Shown here in pieces: positions 59,212-64,000 of a stretch of DNA of 64,000 nt. The position numbers and the translations under genes were made by a program. Where the stretch lies: the NCBI GenBank assembly GCA_039942715.1, contig JBDVBY010000010.1, positions 1 through 64,000 of the forward strand. Direction: 5' to 3'. How positions within the stretch are numbered: position 1 is the first letter of the stretch; the number at the start of each line of letters is the position of its first letter. The notes under the pieces are model-generated. The model made no database searches, was not told the origin of the DNA, and saw only the letters and a list, made by a program, of their open reading frames with translations. This stretch comes from JABDJX01 sp039942715 (GTDB lineage Bacteria > Pseudomonadota > Alphaproteobacteria > Rhodobacterales > Rhodobacteraceae).

Positions 59212-59976
59212 CTAGGCCGCAACCCTAATCGTCAAATGCTCAAAGCCTTGCAAAAATTCCTCGGGAAGCGCGCTATCTGTCACTAGCAAATCACCTGCTC
59301 TTAACGGGGGCTGGCGTAGAGCCGGTTTCCGTTTTTGCGGCTGAAACTTCGTTGCATCCACGGCCATGATAGCACGCGATGCACTTTCCATCATTGCCGT
59401 GGCCATATCCACCTCGCATTGCTCGTGCACCAGAAATCCCTTAGTGACATGAATCATCGAGGCAGACAGAACGCAGTAGTCAACTTTTGCACTTTCAATA
59501 ACCTGAAACGCTGTTCGGTCAAAAGACGCGCCATCATGATCGCGTAATTGTGTGCCCGCCATCGACACGTTATTGCCCGGGATCATGGCGAGCGAACTGG
59601 CCACATACGCCGAGTTTGTGACGATAGTCAGCTCCCGCCTCTGCCTAAGCGCTTGGGCAATGAAGGCTGATGTCGATCCAGTGTCGATAGTGAGGCTGTC
59701 GCCGTCTTGCACAATGTCAGCAACGGCATTTGCGATCGCTATCTTTGCATTTCGGTTCTGCGACATACGTGACAAAAAAGGCGGATCCAAAGCAGATTTT
59801 ATCGATACAAGCGCGCCGTGGACTTTGCGCAAAACGCCGCTTTCGGCCAAAGGACGCGTGACGCGGCGAATAGTCTGATCCGAAACGCCAAGGATTTGCG
59901 ATAACTCTTGGACCGTCACAGTTCCCATCATGTCGACTGTCCGCAAAATCTGATCTGTGTATTTTGAACCGGTCAC
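59212..59976 (-). CDS. DeoR-family regulator paired with an IMPase-family gene
   Basis: A 254-residue DeoR/GlpR regulator. HTH: TVQELSQILGVSDQTIRRVT. Sensor domain: SLTIDTGSTSAFIAQAL, LTIVTNSAYVASSLA, MAGTQLRDHDGASFD. The recognition helix lacks the usual R-x-D-I/L and reads RRVTRPLAESG, so its operator may differ from the DeoR at 50169. The start appears to be GTG at 59976, 43 bases after the IMPase-like stop on the same strand. It may control the upstream importer operon, the IMPase gene, or both. Confidence 0.9.
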   Translation of the reverse strand: MTGSKYTDQILRTVDMMGTVTVQELSQILGVSDQTIRRVTRPLAESGVLRKVHGALVSIKSALDPPFLSRMSQNRNAKIAIANAVADIVQDGDSLTIDTGSTSAFIAQALRQRRELTIVTNSAYVASSLAMIPGNNVSMAGTQLRDHDGASFDRTAFQVIESAKVDYCVLSASMIHVTKGFLVHEQCEVDMATAMMESASRAIMAVDATKFQPQKRKPALRQPPLRAGDLLVTDSALPEEFLQGFEHLTIRVAA

Positions 59977-60019
59977 TGCAGGCTATCGGCTTTGAAGAAT
60001 GCGGCTTGCAAATACAAAA

Positions 60020-60787
60020 TCATTTGTTCACCAATTCTACCAATGCGGCATGAAGAGCAGGCGTCGCCGCAGTGAGTGTTCTGCCGTCTGAATTCATAGT
60101 CAAAGGGTTTCCTTGCCAATCCGTCATCATGCCTCCTGCCGCTTTGACAACGGCGCTAACTGGTAAATAGTCGTAGGGCTGCAGATCAAAATCAACGACA
60201 GCATCTGCAAACCCGCTTGCAACAAGTGCGTGGGGATAGCAATCGGCTGACATGCGTCGCACGGCCCCCGCCCTAATCAAACGCTTGAAGACAACAGGCT
60301 CTTTTGCCGCCAACTTGTCGCCCTCGTTTAAGAAAAGCCGTGCGCCGTCCAACTGACTGCAAGTGCTGGTCTTGATAGATGTACCATTCATCGTTGCTCC
60401 AAGCCCGCGCGCGCCCGCATAAACCTCGCCCAAAGCGGGCATATTGATCACGCCAAGCATCGATGTTCCACCTTCCACATACCCCAGCAGCATCCCGAAC
60501 AATGGCAGGCCAGTTATGAAAGACCGCGTACCGTCTATGGGATCGACGATCCACATGTCAGTTCCGCTTCCGCTTGTGCCATATTCTTCGCCAAAGATCG
60601 CTTCACCCGGAAACTGTATTTCCAACGCTCCGCGAATGGCGCGCTCGGTGTTCTGATCTGCAATCGTTACGGGACTCGCGTCAGATTTAGACACAATATC
60701 TATCGGCTTGCGAAAAAGACTCATAGCGATCTTTGATGCGCCTGCCGCAATGTTCTGAGCCGCAATCAACCGCTGTTGCAGGTCCAT
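60020..60787 (-). CDS. Inositol monophosphatase-family phosphatase
   Basis: A 255-residue Mg2+/Li+-sensitive-type phosphatase. IFGEEYGT holds the metal Glu, MWIVDPIDGTRSFITGLPLFG is the signature DPIDGT motif, and DFDLQPYDYLPVSAVVKAAGG is the C-terminal Asp motif. Close relatives are inositol-1-phosphatase, histidinol-phosphatase HisN and 3'-phosphoadenosine 5'-phosphate phosphatase; which it is cannot be told. Grouped with DeoR and near the phosphodiesterase-type hydrolase and importer, it may dephosphorylate a sugar or polyol phosphate released inside the cell. It is divergent from the betaine binding-protein gene. Confidence 0.88.
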   Translation of the reverse strand: MDLQQRLIAAQNIAAGASKIAMSLFRKPIDIVSKSDASPVTIADQNTERAIRGALEIQFPGEAIFGEEYGTSGSGTDMWIVDPIDGTRSFITGLPLFGMLLGYVEGGTSMLGVINMPALGEVYAGARGLGATMNGTSIKTSTCSQLDGARLFLNEGDKLAAKEPVVFKRLIRAGAVRRMSADCYPHALVASGFADAVVDFDLQPYDYLPVSAVVKAAGGMMTDWQGNPLTMNSDGRTLTAATPALHAALVELVNK

Positions 60788-60863
60788 GATGAAATGCCCT
60801 TAGATTCAAACTCTGTGACCTATTTCTAAGCAGGAACTGACTAAAAGCCACATTTTTTGACCG

Positions 60864-60882
60864 TTTTTGTTGTTTTTTGTTG
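60864..60882. promoter_or_regulatory. Tandem TTTTTGTTG repeat in the IMPase-betaine importer region
   Basis: TTTTTGTTG at 60864-60872 and TTTTTTGTTG at 60873-60882 give two half-sites ten bases apart, in the 193-base region between divergent start codons. DeoR-type regulators often bind such direct repeats, and the neighbouring DeoR is the obvious candidate. Low-complexity chance is not excluded. Confidence 0.35.
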
Positions 60883-60980
60883 ATTTAGAGAATGATTATT
60901 GGTGAGTTACCCTATCTGATCGCCGCAAGGGGCAGCCAAACGTCCCGAACGATGCCGATCCATCTTGGGGAGCTAAAATA

Positions 60981-61913
60981 ATGAAACACCTACGTCTAGT
61001 AACCGCTGCCATGCTTGCAGCGACACCTGTAATTGCTGAGGATTCCAGCGATCCACTTAAGCTGACATTGCACGATTGGTCTGGCCAGTTGATCACCACC
61101 ACGTTGATGGGCGAGGTCCTGAAAGAGGCGGGAAACAACGTTGAGTACGTCCAGGCGGACTACATCGCGCAGTTTGCGGGCCTGAAGACAGGTGATTTGC
61201 ACTTGGCCATGGAAATCTGGGAAACCACCGGTCGCGAGGCGCTAGACGAGGCTGTTGGAACCGGCAATGTTGTTAACTTTGGCGAAACTGGAATGAACGC
61301 AATCGAGGAATGGTGGTATCCGGCATATATGGAAGAACGTTGCCCAGGCCTGCCTGATTGGAAAGCGCTGAATCATTGCGCTGGCGAGTTCGCAACGGCT
61401 GAAACCGCACCTCTTGGGCGCTATCTCGGCGGCCCTGTGACTTGGGGTGGCTTTGATGATGAACGTGTCGAAGCGCTGGAAATGGATTTTGAAGTTATCC
61501 ACGCTGGCACTGATGCGGCCCTGTTTGCCGAACTTGAAGCAGCGTATCAGCGCCAAGACCCGATAGTGTTGTGGGTATATGCCCCGCACTGGGCACCAGC
61601 AAAATACGACGGAAAGTTTGTTGAATTCCCACCATATTCTGTGGAGTGCTACAATGATCCGGCCGTGGGAATAAACCCAGATGCTGCCTATGATTGCGGC
61701 AAGCCAACCGGACCAATCTGGAAAGCTGGCTGGGCCGGGCTAAGCGACAAGTGGCCAAATGCCGCTAAGACCATCGAAAATTTCACGATCTCAAACGAAG
61801 ACATGGGCGCGATGGTCGCGGACGTGGATTTGAATGGCAAGACCGTTGAAGGCGTCGTCGCCGCATGGATGGATGCAAATCAAGACGCGTGGCAATCTTG
61901 GATAGCCAAATAA
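60981..61913 (+). CDS. Glycine betaine/choline-type ABC substrate-binding protein
   Basis: A 310-residue periplasmic protein of the OpuAC/ProX family. Signal peptide: MKHLRLVTAAMLAATPVIA-E. LTLHDWSGQLIT near the start, HLAMEIWETTGRE, VLWVYAPHWAPAKYD and several Trp residues fit the aromatic cage that binds quaternary amines. So the ligand is probably glycine betaine, choline, proline betaine or a similar compound; a trimethylated phosphonate is an alternative raised by the nearby tmpAB genes. GGGGAGC precedes the ATG. A hairpin follows. Confidence 0.9.
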   Translation: MKHLRLVTAAMLAATPVIAEDSSDPLKLTLHDWSGQLITTTLMGEVLKEAGNNVEYVQADYIAQFAGLKTGDLHLAMEIWETTGREALDEAVGTGNVVNFGETGMNAIEEWWYPAYMEERCPGLPDWKALNHCAGEFATAETAPLGRYLGGPVTWGGFDDERVEALEMDFEVIHAGTDAALFAELEAAYQRQDPIVLWVYAPHWAPAKYDGKFVEFPPYSVECYNDPAVGINPDAAYDCGKPTGPIWKAGWAGLSDKWPNAAKTIENFTISNEDMGAMVADVDLNGKTVEGVVAAWMDANQDAWQSWIAK

Positions 61914-61926
61914 TCTCGCGCTATCG

Positions 61927-61950
61927 AGAGGGGCTAATTGCGGCCCCTCT
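61927..61950 (+). other. 8-bp hairpin behind the betaine-type binding-protein gene
   Basis: AGAGGGGC and GCCCCTCT pair perfectly around an 8-base loop, 13 bases after the stop, with only a short TTG after it. It lies between the binding-protein and ATPase genes and probably lowers expression of the latter or protects the former. Confidence 0.65.
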
Positions 61951-62029
61951 TGCTACTGTTTGCGAACCATGAAGCTTTTTGATGCGTCCCTGATTGCAAG
62001 TGGCCCGAAACGCAGCGCCAGAGGTTTGA

Positions 62030-63043
62030 ATGGATAATCCTGTCATTCTTGACTGCCAAAACGTCTGGAAGCTGTATGGCGCGGGGGCAAAGACTCTGTT
62101 GAGGGGCGCCCGCGCTCCGGACGCAGAGACTTTGGCCAATGCTGGTGTCATCGGGGCTGTCCAAGATGTTAACGTTCAAATTCATCAAGGCGAGATCTTT
62201 GTCATTATGGGGCTGTCGGGTTCCGGCAAATCGACGCTTGTGCGCTGCATGTCGCGACTGGTCGAACCGACTTCTGGTGCAATTCAATTTGATGGCCTGG
62301 ATCTTCTTGGCGCCACGGACTCAGAGCTGATCGAAATCCGCCGCAAAAAGATGGGCATGGTATTTCAGCAATTCGCTCTGATGCCACACTTAACTGTGCT
62401 GGAGAACGCGGCCTTTCCGCTGGAAATACAAGGTGTTGACCGCAAAGCACGCGAGGCGCGCGCGCTTGAAATGATCGAGCTTGTCGGGTTGCAAGGGCGC
62501 GAAGGGTATTACCCGCGAGAGCTTTCTGGCGGGCAGCAACAACGTGTAGGCATCGCGCGCAGCTTGGCCGTGGAACCCGATCTTTGGTTCTTGGACGAGC
62601 CCTTCTCGGCGCTTGATCCCCTGATCCGCCGCGAAATGCAGGACGAGTTTATGCGCCTGCAAAATATGCTGAAGAGAACCATCGTTTTTATAACGCACGA
62701 CTTTGATGAGGCGATCAGATTGGCCGATCGCATTGCTGTTATGAAAGACGGCAAGATTGAGCAAATCGCAACGCCTGAGGAGTTGGTTTTAAACCCGTCA
62801 ACAGAATATGTTGCCGAATTCACCAAACATGTTGCACGCGGCAAGGTGATCCGCGCGCACAGCCGGATGGAGCCTGCCACCAGTGAGAATTTTGCAGGCG
62901 AGGTGCCCTATGACGCCACAATTGAAGCCATCGCTGAAAAGGTCGAGGCGGCAGATGCCCCCCTGAGAGTTATCCGAGACGGAAAAACCGTTGGGCAGAT
63001 CAGCGCCAGGTCTGTGATCGACGTTTTGGTTGGGCGCAATTAA
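62030..63043 (+). CDS. proV: Glycine betaine/proline ABC transporter ATP-binding protein (ProV)
   Basis: A 337-residue ATPase. MGLSGSGKSTLVRCMSRLVEPTSG (Walker A and following), MVFQQFALMPHLTVLENAAF, LSGGQQQRVGIARSLAVEPD, LWFLDEPFSALDPLIR and FITHDFDEAIRLADR are characteristic of ProV/OpuAA, including the long N-terminal strand WKLYGAGAKTLL. The tail after about 275 is short and CBS-like only in part, compared with 400 residues for E. coli ProV. Its stop overlaps the permease ATG (TAATG). Confidence 0.93.
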   Translation: MDNPVILDCQNVWKLYGAGAKTLLRGARAPDAETLANAGVIGAVQDVNVQIHQGEIFVIMGLSGSGKSTLVRCMSRLVEPTSGAIQFDGLDLLGATDSELIEIRRKKMGMVFQQFALMPHLTVLENAAFPLEIQGVDRKAREARALEMIELVGLQGREGYYPRELSGGQQQRVGIARSLAVEPDLWFLDEPFSALDPLIRREMQDEFMRLQNMLKRTIVFITHDFDEAIRLADRIAVMKDGKIEQIATPEELVLNPSTEYVAEFTKHVARGKVIRAHSRMEPATSENFAGEVPYDATIEAIAEKVEAADAPLRVIRDGKTVGQISARSVIDVLVGRN

Positions 63044-64000
63044 TGGCGAGTTTGGCGAAACTCTTGACTGCGGGCCGCCTTTTTTGGGGTAGTCTTTTTG
63101 CCGTCACTTGGTTTCTTTCACAGTACTCGTTTCAGATCTACAAAGCACTGGATGCGCGGTGGATCATCCGCTTTCCCAAGCAATACCAGCTCAATCTCGA
63201 CGTATGGATCAGCTCTTTTCTGGACTGGCTGGTGAACACCGCAAACTTCTGGTTTTTCTCATTTCGCGACCTGACCCGCAGCATCGCCTTCATGATCGAG
63301 ATACCCTACCAGTTCTTGCGCAACCTGCTGATCGAAGGGTTTCAGTCAGGCATTGGCGAGCAAGCCATTTCAATCGCACCGTCGCTCAGCTGGATCGCCG
63401 TGATCGCCATCGTCGTCTTGGTTGGCCACTTCGCGCGCGATATGGCATTGGCCGTCTTGGTCGGTGTTTGCTTTTTGTATCTGGCTGTATTTGGCCAATG
63501 GGAAAGCGCGATGATCACTCTGGCTTCGGTCCTTGTTGCCGTGCCAATTGGCGCATTGGGCGGACTGGCCTTGGGAATATTGGCCTACAAAGTAGCGTGG
63601 GTCGACAAGGTGCTGCGCCCGCTTCTTGATTTGATGCAAACCGTGCCGGTTTTCGCCTACCTCGTTCCCATTCTGATCCTGTTCGGCTTTGGCCCTGTCG
63701 CCGCATTGGTGGCTACGGTCATTTATGCGATGCCACCGATGGTGCGCGTGACAATTGTTGCTTTGCGCGGCGTCCCCGAAGAGCTTTTGGAGGCGGGACG
63801 AATGAGCGGATGCACCCCGCGTCAGATAACGTGGAAAGTACTGGTGCCTGCCGCCATGCCAAGCCTGATGGTAGGCGTAAATCAGGTGATCATGCTGACG
63901 CTGAACATGGTGATTATCGCCTCAATGATTGGCGCAGGTGGCCTTGGGTTTGACGTGTTGGCCAGCTTGCGCAAGCTTGATATCGGCGGAGGGATTGAAG
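63043..64000 (+). CDS. proW: Glycine betaine/proline ABC transporter permease (ProW), truncated by window edge
   Basis: From the ATG at 63043, sharing its A with the ProV stop, 319 codons are open to the window edge. The protein starts MASLAKLLTAGRLFWGSLFA. It has a hydrophobic N-terminal segment, further helices from about residue 100, and the permease EAA loop EELLEAGRMSGCTPRQITWK near residues 246-265, followed by LNMVIIASMIGAGGLGFDVL. LLDLMQTVPVFAYLVPILIL is typical of ProW/OpuAB. It completes a ProXVW-type importer. The C-terminal end is not in the window. Confidence 0.92.
   Translation, partial: MASLAKLLTAGRLFWGSLFAVTWFLSQYSFQIYKALDARWIIRFPKQYQLNLDVWISSFLDWLVNTANFWFFSFRDLTRSIAFMIEIPYQFLRNLLIEGFQSGIGEQAISIAPSLSWIAVIAIVVLVGHFARDMALAVLVGVCFLYLAVFGQWESAMITLASVLVAVPIGALGGLALGILAYKVAWVDKVLRPLLDLMQTVPVFAYLVPILILFGFGPVAALVATVIYAMPPMVRVTIVALRGVPEELLEAGRMSGCTPRQITWKVLVPAAMPSLMVGVNQVIMLTLNMVIIASMIGAGGLGFDVLASLRKLDIGGGIE

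Noticed and set aside
1..64000. CRISPR array, insertion sequence, prophage or integrase
   Set aside because: No regularly spaced repeats, transposase or phage motifs were noticed on either strand.

Overview
The window looks like chromosomal DNA of a marine alphaproteobacterium of the Roseobacter group (Rhodobacteraceae). This is inferred from gene content: a DUF1127 protein with an RDIGL motif, a cysteine synthase-glutaredoxin fusion, an allantoinase-OHCU decarboxylase fusion, membrane-bound urate oxidase PuuD, three TRAP systems of two types, and marine phosphonate genes. No rRNA, tRNA, CRISPR array, insertion sequence or phage gene was seen. Gene density is high, no gene-free gap reaches 300 bases, and many neighbours overlap by ATGA, GTGA or TTGA.

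Layout. 0-3.1 kb: the start of a sulfatase-type hydrolase, then a hybrid histidine kinase with its OmpR-type regulator. 3.3-8.7 kb: DUF1127 protein, cysteine synthase-glutaredoxin, an OsmC-like protein and two flavoproteins. 8.8-11.5 kb: a tight operon of truncated haemoglobin, a class III cyclase-like protein with altered catalytic residues, and a histidine kinase. 11.7-17.4 kb: a urate module (NCS2 permease, PuuE-UraD fusion, HIU hydrolase, LysR, PuuD) running from urate to allantoate. 17.7-25.1 kb: a D-cysteine desulfhydrase/cysteate lyase-type enzyme, LysR, TAXI-type TRAP transporter, DadA-like oxidase and an Asp/Glu racemase-like protein, probably for an unusual amino acid. 25.1-32.8 kb: an endonuclease/exonuclease/phosphatase protein, a DctPQM TRAP transporter, GntR regulator, DHDPS-family lyase, PfkB kinase and PhyH-type dioxygenase.

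32.9-50.9 kb is the most striking part, an organophosphonate island. One minus-strand operon encodes PhnW, PhnA, PhnY (2-aminoethylphosphonate to phosphonoacetaldehyde to phosphonoacetate to acetate plus phosphate), a TmpA-like dioxygenase and a TmpB/PhnZ-like HD oxygenase (oxidative C-P cleavage), a PbfA-like PLP lyase, a DMT transporter, and finally a Na/Pi-PhoU protein that may export surplus phosphate. A divergent LysR sits beside phnW. Behind it are an AEP-type ABC importer, a large dimethylglycine dehydrogenase-like flavoprotein and a DeoR regulator.

50.9-64 kb carries a phosphonate monoester hydrolase/phosphodiesterase of the formylglycine type, a complete Opp-type ABC importer, an inositol-monophosphatase-family enzyme with a DeoR regulator, and a glycine betaine-type ABC importer whose permease runs off the right edge. 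Together with TmpA/TmpB (whose known product is glycine betaine) and the demethylase-like flavoprotein, this suggests a regional theme of taking up and degrading phosphonates and quaternary amines for C, N and P. That integration is inference. The family assignments rest on visible motifs.
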